Source: Saccharicrinis sp963677345 (GTDB lineage: Bacteria > Bacteroidota > Bacteroidia > Bacteroidales > Marinilabiliaceae). Taken from it: 64,000 nt of DNA. This document shows positions 54,625 to 63,016 of this stretch, one piece after another. The stretch is from contig CAXXLC010000016.1 in assembly GCA_963677345.2 (NCBI GenBank), positions 1 through 64,000 on the forward strand, in the 5' to 3' direction. The notes beneath the pieces were generated by a model. That model worked only from the letters and a program-made list of their open reading frames with translations. It had not been told where the DNA came from and ran no database searches. A program made the position numbers and the translations under genes. How positions within the stretch are numbered: the stretch's first letter is position 1; each line of letters opens with the position of its first letter.

Positions 54625-56114
54625 GTCGAACGTGCTAAATCCAAAAAATGGACATAAGTATTTAATAACTAAAGATGAAAAGTTAATAACTCCAACAAAA
54701 CAAAGCATCATTTCTGCCAGCATATTGCGAACTTGAGAAAAAAGCTGGTAGAAATGGTTCAAAAAATAGACAAAACACCACAGTTGGAAATATTTAAAAC
54801 TCCTATCCAACATTTTATAAAAGAAAATCACAAGTTAATATCACTTACCAACAAAATCGATTGGGATGAGCTGGAAGCTCAATTAAGCAAGTACTATTGC
54901 TTAAATAATGGGCGACCGGGAGTTCCAATCAGGACAGTGGCAGGAATACTATTGCTCAAAAGGATGTTTAACGAAAGTGATGAAAGTGTTATTGAGCGTT
55001 GGGTTGAAAACCCCTACTGGCAATATTTCTGTGGAGAGCTCTATTTTCAACACGAACCACCTTTTGACCGGACAGAACTGATAAAATTTCGCAAACGCAT
55101 AGGTGAAGAAGGAGCAGAGATTCTCTTCAAGATGTCCATTAATCTGTTTCCAAAAAAAGAAGTCCAAGAAAAGGAAGTATTAATCGACACCACGGTTCAA
55201 GAGAAAAATATCACCTATCCAACAGATGTTAAGTTGCAAAAGAAAATTATTGAGAAATGTCGGAAAATTGCAGCAGACCATTGCATTCAGTTACGCCAGA
55301 CGTATAGAAAAGAATTGAAACAGTTGATGATTGACCAACGTTTTCACAGCCACCCCAAAAGAAGGAAGAAAGCACGAGCAGCTGCACGCAGAATCAAAGT
55401 AATTGCAGGGAAAATTTACAGAGATCTTGATCGGAAATTGGATGATAAACAAAAGAAATGTTATTCCAAACTTTTTAAGATTTTTGATGCTATTTTAACC
55501 CAACAAAAAGATAGTAAAAACAAGATTTACAGTATCTATCAACCACATGTCAATTGCATTGCCAAAGGGAAAGAGGCAAAGAAATATGAATTTGGGAACA
55601 AAAGTTCTATTGTCAAAACAAAGAAATCCGGAATTATAGTCGGAGCAATGGCATTCTCAGAAAACATCTATGATGGCGACACATTGTCTCCTCAATTAAA
55701 ACAGGTAGAAAGGTTAACAAACAAATTGCCCCATTATGGCATAGTTGATCGTGGTTACAGAGGTCGTAAAATAATTGAAGGTGTAAAAATACTCACACCG
55801 GGAAAACTTATAGCTTCGGCCAGTAGATATCTAATCAAAAAAACAAGAGATCGCTTTAGAGCAAGAGCAGGAATAGAACCAGTTATTGGACATTTAAAAA
55901 GAGATCACAGGATGTGGCGAAACTTTTTACTGGATGAAGATGGAGATAAGCTGAATACGATATTGGCAGCAACAGGGTATAATCTAAGAAAAATGCTCCA
56001 GCGATTAGAAGCTGGAGCACTGAATATTTTTGACCTTTTCTTAAATTGGATTTATCAACACAAAAATAAGTGTATTTGGGCTGGTTAAAAAAAATGGGGT
56101 TTTTCACGTTCGAC
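54625..56114 (+). mobile_element. IS5-family insertion sequence, complete (1,490 bp)
   Basis: It starts GTCGAACGTG and ends CACGTTCGAC, perfect 10-bp terminal inverted repeats that weaken further in. It contains one intact transposase and is flanked by a direct repeat of the target. It splits a T9SS-secreted gene, and the reading frame is restored exactly by its removal, so the insertion is recent. Confidence 0.93.
54733..56088 (+). CDS. IS5-family transposase
   Basis: 451 aa if read from the TTG at 54733; the ATG at 54754 gives 444 aa (MVQKIDKTPQLEIF). The N-terminal DUF772-type domain shows PGVPIRTVAGILLLKRMFNESDESVIERWVENPYWQYFCGE, then HEPPFDRTELIKFRKRIGEEG. The DDE domain has VLIDTTVQEKNITYP (first Asp), HYGIVDRGYRGRKI (second Asp) and RAGIEPVIGHLKRDHRM (the final Glu). 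The tail is YNLRKMLQRL. This is typical of the IS5/IS1182-like long transposases. No frameshift; potentially active. Confidence 0.92.
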   Translation: MRKKLVEMVQKIDKTPQLEIFKTPIQHFIKENHKLISLTNKIDWDELEAQLSKYYCLNNGRPGVPIRTVAGILLLKRMFNESDESVIERWVENPYWQYFCGELYFQHEPPFDRTELIKFRKRIGEEGAEILFKMSINLFPKKEVQEKEVLIDTTVQEKNITYPTDVKLQKKIIEKCRKIAADHCIQLRQTYRKELKQLMIDQRFHSHPKRRKKARAAARRIKVIAGKIYRDLDRKLDDKQKKCYSKLFKIFDAILTQQKDSKNKIYSIYQPHVNCIAKGKEAKKYEFGNKSSIVKTKKSGIIVGAMAFSENIYDGDTLSPQLKQVERLTNKLPHYGIVDRGYRGRKIIEGVKILTPGKLIASASRYLIKKTRDRFRARAGIEPVIGHLKRDHRMWRNFLLDEDGDKLNTILAATGYNLRKMLQRLEAGALNIFDLFLNWIYQHKNKCIWAG

Positions 56115-56115
56115 T

Positions 56116-56643
56116 AAATACTTCAATTTTGAATCGTTAAGTGTTGTAGGAAACATTGACTATGACAAAAGAATTGTAACACTTACTGTACCTCAAGAAA
56201 CAGACCTCACTTCATTAGTCCCTACCTATGCATTACCGACATATACTGAAGTACTGGTGAATGGTATAACTCAGGAAAGTGGTATAACCTCTATTGATTT
56301 CACAAACGATGTCACTTATACTATTAATCAAACAATAACTCCTAAAACTACTCAAACATGGACGATTAAAGTAATAAAAAGTACTACTACTGATATTGTA
56401 AACGAGAAATTAAAATCTATTTTAATTGCACCAAACCCGGCAAGTAACTACATTAAATTACATAACAACAACTCCGATAACATTGACATTAAAATACTTA
56501 ACACTTCCGGAAAAATAGTATTGCAAAAAACGAAATTATTTAATGATAACACAATATCAGTATCAGATCTCCAATCTGGTATATACTTTATTCAAATAAA
56601 TTCCGGCAAAGATCAAATCATTAAAAAATTCATTAAAAATTAA
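56116..56643 (+). pseudogene. T9SS-secreted protein, 3' part with type-A sorting domain
   Basis: Continuation of the gene at 53786 after the insertion sequence: KYFNFESLSVVGNIDYDKRIVTLTV, a DUF5018-like beta domain, then the type-A sorting domain from about 56420 (IAPNPASNYIKLHN, IKILNTSGKIVLQKT, ISVSDLQSGIYFIQI, KIIKKFIKN-like end). The sorting domain directs export by the T9SS. Cut off from its signal peptide, this part is not expected to be exported. Confidence 0.85.
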
Positions 56644-56650
56644 AGCAAAA

Positions 56651-56682
56651 GAGGCTGTCAAATATATGACAGCCTCCTCTTT
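56651..56682. terminator. Terminator between the sorting-domain gene and the TonB_C gene
   Basis: GAGGCTGTCA, loop AATATA, TGACAGCCTC, followed by CTCTTTA and preceded by AAAAGA. It serves the convergent genes on both strands. Confidence 0.75.
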
Positions 56683-56697
56683 ACAAACTATTAACCT

Positions 56698-57360
56698 CTA
56701 TTTTTTATATATTGGTTCTGTACCTCTTTTGGTTTCAATAATTAAAACCCCATTTTTAGCCTCTTCACCATATAGATCCATGGCTTTTTTACCTTTAATA
56801 ACACGAATAGATTTAACATTATAATATTCTAAAGTTGCCAAACCTGTTACTTTTTTATTATCGATTATAAACAGAGGTGTACGGTCATTGGAATAAAATG
56901 GCTTTATCTGCTTTGCAATATCTTTATTTTCATCACTGATATAAAAATGAACAGGGAGAGTAACCTTAGTATGTACTTTTTCATCATTTACAACACCAGG
57001 TTTCCACTTACCCAACAGCGAAACGACTCTTAAAGCTTCTTTATCTATACTCTCGCACAATCCGTTTAAAACTTCAATATTTGCAATAGAACCCTGTTTT
57101 GAGACTACAAATGAAACCATCACCTTGCCTTCAATTTCTTTAGCTAATGCATCTATTGGATACTTTATTTGTTTAGAAAGATACTTCTGAACATTACCTC
57201 CAGCCTTTTTAAAAACAGGAACTCTATCAACCGTTTGATAAATACTATCGTTAGAAATATCAGAAGCAAAAGCATTCAATTCCATTGCATTTAATGGAAT
57301 ACAAAACTCTCCAATAAAAAAAAGAATAATGTATATTAAAATTCGGAATCTTGATTTCAT
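56698..57360 (-). CDS. TonB C-terminal-domain protein with receptor-plug-like tail
   Basis: A 220-aa protein. The N-terminal hydrophobic segment (about 5-25) is a signal or anchor. A TonB_C domain is at about 45-145 (VPVFKKAGGNVQKYLSKQIKYPIDALAKEIEGKVMVSFVVSKQGSIANIEV, WKPGVVNDEKVHTKVTLPVHF). The tail (about 155-215) reads TPLFIIDNKKV, SIRVIKGKKAMDLYGEEAKNGVLIIETKRG. That matches the end of a SusC/RagA-type plug domain (LYG..A.NGVI.I.TKRG). No Pro-rich spacer is present, so it is probably not a standard energy-coupling TonB. It is a stand-alone gene. Confidence 0.8.
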   Translation of the reverse strand: MKSRFRILIYIILFFIGEFCIPLNAMELNAFASDISNDSIYQTVDRVPVFKKAGGNVQKYLSKQIKYPIDALAKEIEGKVMVSFVVSKQGSIANIEVLNGLCESIDKEALRVVSLLGKWKPGVVNDEKVHTKVTLPVHFYISDENKDIAKQIKPFYSNDRTPLFIIDNKKVTGLATLEYYNVKSIRVIKGKKAMDLYGEEAKNGVLIIETKRGTEPIYKK

Positions 57361-57503
57361 AGTGAACTGATTTAAAGTTATTTTACAACATTACAAGGGT
57401 ACAAAAATTATGCCCAACGCCAAAATACCACCTTAAATATTCATTGTTTTATATTTTGCGAGTATTGGGAGACAAAAATAAAAATCAGTTCAGAAATAAG
57501 GCA

Positions 57504-57785
57504 CTATTTGCTATTCCGTAATTTATCAATATTAATCATAGCCTTACGAATATCTTCCAAAGATTTTTTTCTATGTTCTAGTGAATCAAAGTCATCTTCT
57601 GGCTTCGTTTTCCGCCTTGAAGAACCTGTAGTATTTCTTTTATCTGTGTCTGCCGATAACCTCTTCTGATTCTTTTTTATCCTGATTGAAGGATCTTCTT
57701 CATAAGAAACAAAACCCAAATTATCTAATAACTCTATAAAAAACTCAGCCTTTCCAGCATCAACACTAACCTTAAAACTTCTCAT
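57504..57785 (-). CDS. Small antitoxin-like protein
   Basis: About 93 aa from the internal start MRSFKVSVDAGKAEFFIELLDNLGFVSYEE; the longer frame from 57893 adds 36 unlikely residues. The N-terminal beta-alpha unit resembles short Bacteroidota antitoxin-type proteins that pair with RelE/ParE toxins. The remainder is charged and probably disordered or helical (KKNQKRLSADTDKR, DDFDSLEHRKKSLEDIRKAM). No toxin gene is adjacent (57361-57503 and 57786-58069 are empty), so it is an orphan or the similarity is only structural. Confidence 0.5.
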   Translation of the reverse strand: MRSFKVSVDAGKAEFFIELLDNLGFVSYEEDPSIRIKKNQKRLSADTDKRNTTGSSRRKTKPEDDFDSLEHRKKSLEDIRKAMINIDKLRNSK

Positions 57786-58069
57786 TTTACTATTTTTTTT
57801 ACCATATGTCCCCAAACCGTTTGTACTACTAAAATCAATAATTGTTACATATTTATATGCACAATATCTAAATAATTGAAAAAGAATCAGCATCTAAATA
57901 TGCAGGAAATATTTCACAAAAAAAATGCTGTTTATCAAGATCTATTGAAACCATCATAAACATTTGCGATTCATCATTAATATCATACAGCACCATAATG
58001 AAAAACTAATAAAGCTCGGTTATATATTTTTCCTTTCTCCTTTATTCCACCTTAAAAATCACGATTTAG

Positions 58070-58942
58070 CTAATTGTTGGAAAATACAAATTCATTACTT
58101 GCCATACCTGTCCACCGTCCAATTCCTCCCTCAACATTTGTACCAGTATTTTTATTAATAAACGAAAACGGATTTGAACTATTAACCTGATCAAGATAAA
58201 TATCGGAAAGAACAGTATAAGAAATCGCATCGATAGATGATATTTTTACATAAACCGTATCTGTGCGATAGAATTCATACGCAGGTAAATTCCTATTGGT
58301 ATCAAGATCATTTAAATTCAAAGGATCAGCCTCATCACTTCTGTATATATACTTTTCAATCAAAGCTCCATTGTTATTTAAATCGTTAAATAAAGGAAAT
58401 GCAGAGGAATGATAATTACGGTCTACATTCTTAATACTTATTTGAGAATAGTAATAATTTGCAACACTTTCATCATCATCAATCAACAATCGAAAATTCA
58501 TGGTTGTATCAGATAAAAAATTTACAAACATATCTTTAACAACAGGCTGTTCCGGTATAGATGTAGTACTCGTAATCACCTGGTCACCAACTTCTATTTT
58601 TAAATCATAAGTTATCCCAACTTCGCCCTTAATGGAAACCGTTCTATACACAAAGGGAGGAAAAAATTCATCTTTTCGGAACAAGGTAAGCACTTCACTC
58701 TCACCTTTTGATGAAGTAAGGGTAACTTTTGCATAATTTAAAAAAGTATTTCTTATTGCAGCAGAATCATAATCGGTTAAAAAAGGTGAGCTTTTGGTAA
58801 GTATAACGTTGGCATAATCATTACTTGATATCCAACCATCCACCACCACCTTTGGTGTATAGTTGGGCTGATCTATGTCAATGTCCTTTGTACAGCAAAT
58901 GCAAATATAAATAATCGCTAAAGAAAATATAAGCTTCTTCAT
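58070..58942 (-). CDS. DUF4249 lipoprotein
   Basis: A 290-aa protein with a lipoprotein signal (MKKLIFSLAIIYICICCTKD, lipidated Cys at 16 or 17). It then shows the DUF4249 pattern: PKVVVDGWISSNDYANVILTKSSPF, ANYYYSQISIKN and an ending IGRWTGMASNEFVF. DUF4249 proteins are cell-envelope partners encoded next to TonB-dependent receptors. Here the receptor gene is 3 bp upstream on the same strand, so the two are cotranscribed. The substrate is unknown. Confidence 0.88.
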   Translation of the reverse strand: MKKLIFSLAIIYICICCTKDIDIDQPNYTPKVVVDGWISSNDYANVILTKSSPFLTDYDSAAIRNTFLNYAKVTLTSSKGESEVLTLFRKDEFFPPFVYRTVSIKGEVGITYDLKIEVGDQVITSTTSIPEQPVVKDMFVNFLSDTTMNFRLLIDDDESVANYYYSQISIKNVDRNYHSSAFPLFNDLNNNGALIEKYIYRSDEADPLNLNDLDTNRNLPAYEFYRTDTVYVKISSIDAISYTVLSDIYLDQVNSSNPFSFINKNTGTNVEGGIGRWTGMASNEFVFSNN

Positions 58943-58945
58943 CTT

Positions 58946-61279
58946 TTAAAATTTTATTTTCCAACTTAATGAAGGTAAAATAGGAAATAATGAAACCTGT
59001 TTGGCTTTGACACTCAATTCATAATTTTCTTCTCCTTCCTCAACATCATAATAAACAAAATACGGATTACTACGATTTAAAACATTGATAATAGAAAAAT
59101 TCAACACTAACTCTTTCAGCTTTTTAGTTTTAAATTGATAATTAACAGATAAATCAATCCTGTGATACACTGGCATCCTATAATTATTAATACCAACATA
59201 GTCATTGGCTATATTTCCCATCATCCAATAACGCCCAACAGGCAAAGTAGCTTTATTACCTGTAGCTAAAATAAAAACACCTCCCAAATCAATACGATCA
59301 TTGACTTTATAGCTACATAATAAATTGATATCATGCCGCCTGTCATATTTGGCATCGTGCCATTTACCATTGTTTAAGGCATTAAAATGTTGTTTAACCC
59401 AGCCCAGTGTATAAGAAACATTGGCATTATATTTATCAGAAGTTTTTTTAATATACACTTCTGCCCCGTAGGCAACACTTTCACCCACGAAAAAACTATC
59501 CTCCAGGTCATCAAGTTCCTCCCCTTTCACATTTAAATTCAAAACCAATTGGTTATGCTGAATTCTACCATATCCTTCAAAGCCAAACTCCAAATTACAG
59601 GGTTCAACAGACCTAAAATAGCCTAATGTAAATTGATTCGACTCTTCGGCAGGAACTTTGTCTGTAGCAGGCATCCAAACATCAGAGGGTAAAGGGATGG
59701 ATGCTATAGATGTTAAGTGAATATTTTGAGTCAGACAATTAAACGAAGCTTTTATGGCAGCATTATCACGCACCTCATAACTTAAAGAAAGCATTCCTTT
59801 TTGGTAAAAACGGTTATGATCATGAGCTACCGTTACATTACCAGAAAAACCACTTGATTTTTCCTCAACTAATTCATATAGTTGACCTGAATAACCCACA
59901 TAAACATCTAATCGCGGGAACAATGTAAATCCATCACTAACAAAAGCTTCGTAAATATGATGTAAATATTCACTGTTCAATTGATCCGTATTAGTATTTA
60001 AATCAATATCTAAATTCTGAGGCATGACAATACGCCTTGATCCTTTTACTCCTATCCTGAATGAGTGACCAGCAACCTGATACAGGAATTCTGTATTAAT
60101 TTTAAATTGCTTATAATCAGTTTTAAAGCTCAAATCCTGATCTACAATACCGAGTTCCAGATCTGATGAATATCCAGAATAAGATAAATCAGTATTTAAC
60201 AACAAATTAGAACCCATCATTGATTTTAGCTGTATGCAAAGACCCTCATTTCCCCATTCATTAGCAATATTAATTTGACTATCTTCTTTTTGATAGGAAA
60301 AAATATCACCCCCTTTATACCATGTTAATGCCAAATTCAAGCCTTTATCTTTATACCTTACCTTTCCATTAAAATCATAAAAATTAAATGTATTTGTAGT
60401 AAAATAATTATCCCGATCATCTAAAAATAAACCAGCTACAGCCTGAATCCCCTCGATATAACTACGCCGATACCCCATTGACGTATACCATTTTTTATTT
60501 TTTGAATGAACCTGACAACTAATATTAGAATTAATATTACCCATATTTAAAGCCCAGTTATAATCACCCTGTTTTTGATCAAATGAACTGACAATGATTG
60601 AAGAAGCCAACCTGGAAGAATACCTTATCGGGGCATTTCCTTTATAAAAGGAAACATTATTTACCAAAAAAGAGTTAAATACAGAATAAATACCCATTAA
60701 ATGTGATGGATTCATTAATTCTATTCCATCAAATACTACATAATTTTGTCCGGGAGAACCACCCCTGACATAAATACCAGAATTTCCTTCATTTACAGAT
60801 TGAATGCCTGGTAACAATTGTAATGTTCTTACCAGATCCGGCTCTCCTAACAAAGTTGGTGTACTTAGCACATCAGCTTGTTTTAATGTAATTTTGCCTG
60901 GAACAATTCCCTTAATAAAAGAATGCGTGTTGGCTTTAATCGTTATTTCCTTTTTTAGATACTGCTTTTCTTTAAGGTAAACACTTACCGGCTCATTATG
61001 AACAACATTAACCTGTAAAGTATCTGTTTTAAAGGAAGTATGAAAAAATACCAGCTTAACATATTCATCACCTCTTATCAACAATTCAAAATGCCCTGCG
61101 CTATCTGTAACTGTGCCTTCCTGCTTTTCTGCAATCAGAACATGAACATTCGGAATGGCCTCTTCCTGTAAATAATCATACACATACCCTTCAATCTTGG
61201 AATAATTATTTTGAGCTATAGCACAAACACTTAGCAACCATAAAGCCATTACAATACTCACTCGAAGTTTTATCATCAC
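58946..61279 (-). CDS. TonB-dependent receptor with N-terminal regulatory-like domain (DUF4249 partner)
   Basis: A 777-aa outer-membrane receptor. Signal peptide ends AIAQ. A carboxypeptidase-regulatory-like domain is at about 25-105 (IEGYVYDYLQEEAIPNVHVLIAEKQEGTVTDSAGHFELL). The plug is at about 130-225 (LGEPDLVRTLQLLPGIQSVNEGNSGIYVRGGSPGQNYVVFDGIELM). A 22-strand barrel ends LPSLSWKIKF. It imports a substrate using TonB energy. The pairing with DUF4249 is conserved in Bacteroidota, with no known ligand. The start (MMIKLR or MIKLR) is uncertain by one codon. Confidence 0.9.
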   Translation of the reverse strand: MMIKLRVSIVMALWLLSVCAIAQNNYSKIEGYVYDYLQEEAIPNVHVLIAEKQEGTVTDSAGHFELLIRGDEYVKLVFFHTSFKTDTLQVNVVHNEPVSVYLKEKQYLKKEITIKANTHSFIKGIVPGKITLKQADVLSTPTLLGEPDLVRTLQLLPGIQSVNEGNSGIYVRGGSPGQNYVVFDGIELMNPSHLMGIYSVFNSFLVNNVSFYKGNAPIRYSSRLASSIIVSSFDQKQGDYNWALNMGNINSNISCQVHSKNKKWYTSMGYRRSYIEGIQAVAGLFLDDRDNYFTTNTFNFYDFNGKVRYKDKGLNLALTWYKGGDIFSYQKEDSQINIANEWGNEGLCIQLKSMMGSNLLLNTDLSYSGYSSDLELGIVDQDLSFKTDYKQFKINTEFLYQVAGHSFRIGVKGSRRIVMPQNLDIDLNTNTDQLNSEYLHHIYEAFVSDGFTLFPRLDVYVGYSGQLYELVEEKSSGFSGNVTVAHDHNRFYQKGMLSLSYEVRDNAAIKASFNCLTQNIHLTSIASIPLPSDVWMPATDKVPAEESNQFTLGYFRSVEPCNLEFGFEGYGRIQHNQLVLNLNVKGEELDDLEDSFFVGESVAYGAEVYIKKTSDKYNANVSYTLGWVKQHFNALNNGKWHDAKYDRRHDINLLCSYKVNDRIDLGGVFILATGNKATLPVGRYWMMGNIANDYVGINNYRMPVYHRIDLSVNYQFKTKKLKELVLNFSIINVLNRSNPYFVYYDVEEGEENYELSVKAKQVSLFPILPSLSWKIKF

Positions 61280-61497
61280 TCTGAAAAATATAATCTCTGC
61301 AAAGAACTATATATTAAATTTAACTGGCAACCTGATAAATAAACTTAGGATAATATTTGACTATTACACTAATAGTTTCAAAGAATTTAATTTAACATAA
61401 ACCCAAAACCTTTCCCGAACACCTTCGTAACAAAAGTCGCTATGTGTAAAAAATACATCTAGTAAAATAACTAAAAACACACATTAAATTCTATCAA

Positions 61498-62955
61498 ATG
61501 AAAAATTTTTTAAAACTCAACCTTTGGGTTGTGGCATTAAGTTTATTCTTTTTTACAAGTTGTGAAGATGATAAAACTACTGAAGACGGTATTGATGATG
61601 CTTTGGAATCTGAATACTCATCAAAAACTCCCGAGCAATCAAAACAAGATGTTGAAGATGCAGCTGTAGAGTTAGTTTCTCAAATTGATGCTCTTGAAGA
61701 TGAAGAAGCTATTGATGTAATGATTGAAATGATGAATCTGTTTGGTGGATCAGAAACTCCATCTGCCCTGTTCAATGTTCCGTTAAAAGCTGCTACAATC
61801 TTATCTGATGACTCAAAAAATTCTGCTGAAGTATATAATTTACTAAAGGCAACTACAGAAGAAGGTTTAGCTCTTAGCGATTCTTTTGCTGCTCAAACAG
61901 CAACTTATAGTTACAATCCGTCCACTTTTGAATTTGACAAAACAGAAAATTCTGATGCTATTGTTTTTCTATTCCCGGGAAAAGAAGGAGATTTAACCAA
62001 TACAGCAGAAATCCGAATTAGCGATTTTACTGTAAAGGAAATTACTAACCCCAGAGCTGATTTAGAGTTACCTGCAGGAACTATTGAATTTCCTACAGGA
62101 CTTAAAGCAACACTAAAATATAACGACAACACCTTAATGAGTTATAATCTATCTGCAGATTATTCTAATGACGGAATTCCTACTGCTCTTGAAAACACTT
62201 TAAATATTGGTGCTTTTTCATTTAATCAGGTATTAAACCATGATCTTAACCAAAGTGCAAGCTTCGATTTTAGTTTTAAAAACGCAGGTGATGTTCTAAT
62301 CGCTTTTGGTGCTGAAATCAACGGTGACTGGTCTGAAAGTAATATTGATGACAATACTTACGAGGATTCAGATACTGACACATGGACTGATTATGTATGG
62401 AACGATGAGACACAACAATATGAAGAAGTTGAATATTCAGAAACATACACTTGGACTGAAACTGATGTTGAAGAAATCATTCAGAATGGCAATGCTTATA
62501 TGCAGTTTATGAATTTAAAAGCAGTTGGTCAGGTAAATATTCAAACTATTGTAAACGGCGAACAACAATTTGACACTGCACATGAATCTGACAGAGATCA
62601 ATGGGGTGACTACCCTGATGAGATTAAAGAACTTGAAGCTGAAAACTTAGTTTCTTTATTCAGTGCAAATGCTAAATTTGTATTAATCTATTCAGATAAT
62701 AATACCTTGATTGCATCATTAGAGCCTTACGTTGTTACAGAAAGTGATAGTTATACTGATTACAATGGCGACACATACACTTATAACGATTACTACATGG
62801 ACATGAGGATGGTATTTAGTGACCAATCTAAAGTATCTATGGAAACATATGTTCAAAACGAACTATCAGGCTTCTATACCGCTCTAAATGACTTTATTCA
62901 AAAGCTGAATCAAGATTATGGTGTAGAATTAGGAGATACCGGCGCAAATAACTAA
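61498..62955 (+). CDS. Lipoprotein of unknown function
   Basis: A 485-aa protein with a lipoprotein signal (MKNFLKLNLWVVALSLFFFTSCEDD, Cys at 22) and an acidic composition. The region after the signal is helical and acidic (SEQSKQDVEDAAVEL-like, DALEDEEAIDVMIEMMNLFGG). The remainder is beta-rich with repeated amphipathic strands and Tyr/Trp/Glu-rich hairpins (DTWTDYVWNDETQQYEEV). No family was recognised. The surface-type acidic residues directly after the Cys (EDDKTTED) resemble the lipoprotein export signal of Bacteroidota, so it may face outward. It has its own transcription, ending at the hairpin at 62988. Confidence 0.7.
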   Translation: MKNFLKLNLWVVALSLFFFTSCEDDKTTEDGIDDALESEYSSKTPEQSKQDVEDAAVELVSQIDALEDEEAIDVMIEMMNLFGGSETPSALFNVPLKAATILSDDSKNSAEVYNLLKATTEEGLALSDSFAAQTATYSYNPSTFEFDKTENSDAIVFLFPGKEGDLTNTAEIRISDFTVKEITNPRADLELPAGTIEFPTGLKATLKYNDNTLMSYNLSADYSNDGIPTALENTLNIGAFSFNQVLNHDLNQSASFDFSFKNAGDVLIAFGAEINGDWSESNIDDNTYEDSDTDTWTDYVWNDETQQYEEVEYSETYTWTETDVEEIIQNGNAYMQFMNLKAVGQVNIQTIVNGEQQFDTAHESDRDQWGDYPDEIKELEAENLVSLFSANAKFVLIYSDNNTLIASLEPYVVTESDSYTDYNGDTYTYNDYYMDMRMVFSDQSKVSMETYVQNELSGFYTALNDFIQKLNQDYGVELGDTGANN

Positions 62956-62987
62956 TTCACCCCTATATAAGTGATAAATATATTGAG

Positions 62988-63016
62988 GGAGTTTCTATTT
63001 TTGAAACTCCTTTTTT
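62988..63016 (+). terminator. Intrinsic terminator after the lipoprotein gene
   Basis: GGAGTTTC, loop TATTTTT, GAAACTCC, then TTTTTT. It overlaps the last codons of the convergent dacB-type gene. Confidence 0.88.

Larger units (their letters stand above)
54619..56120. repeat. TAAATA target-site duplication flanking the IS5-type element
   Basis: TAAATA stands at 54619-54624 and again at 56115-56120, just outside the GTCGAACGTG ends. Because the ends could be read one base longer on each side, a 4-bp AAAT duplication is an equal alternative. Confidence 0.85.
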
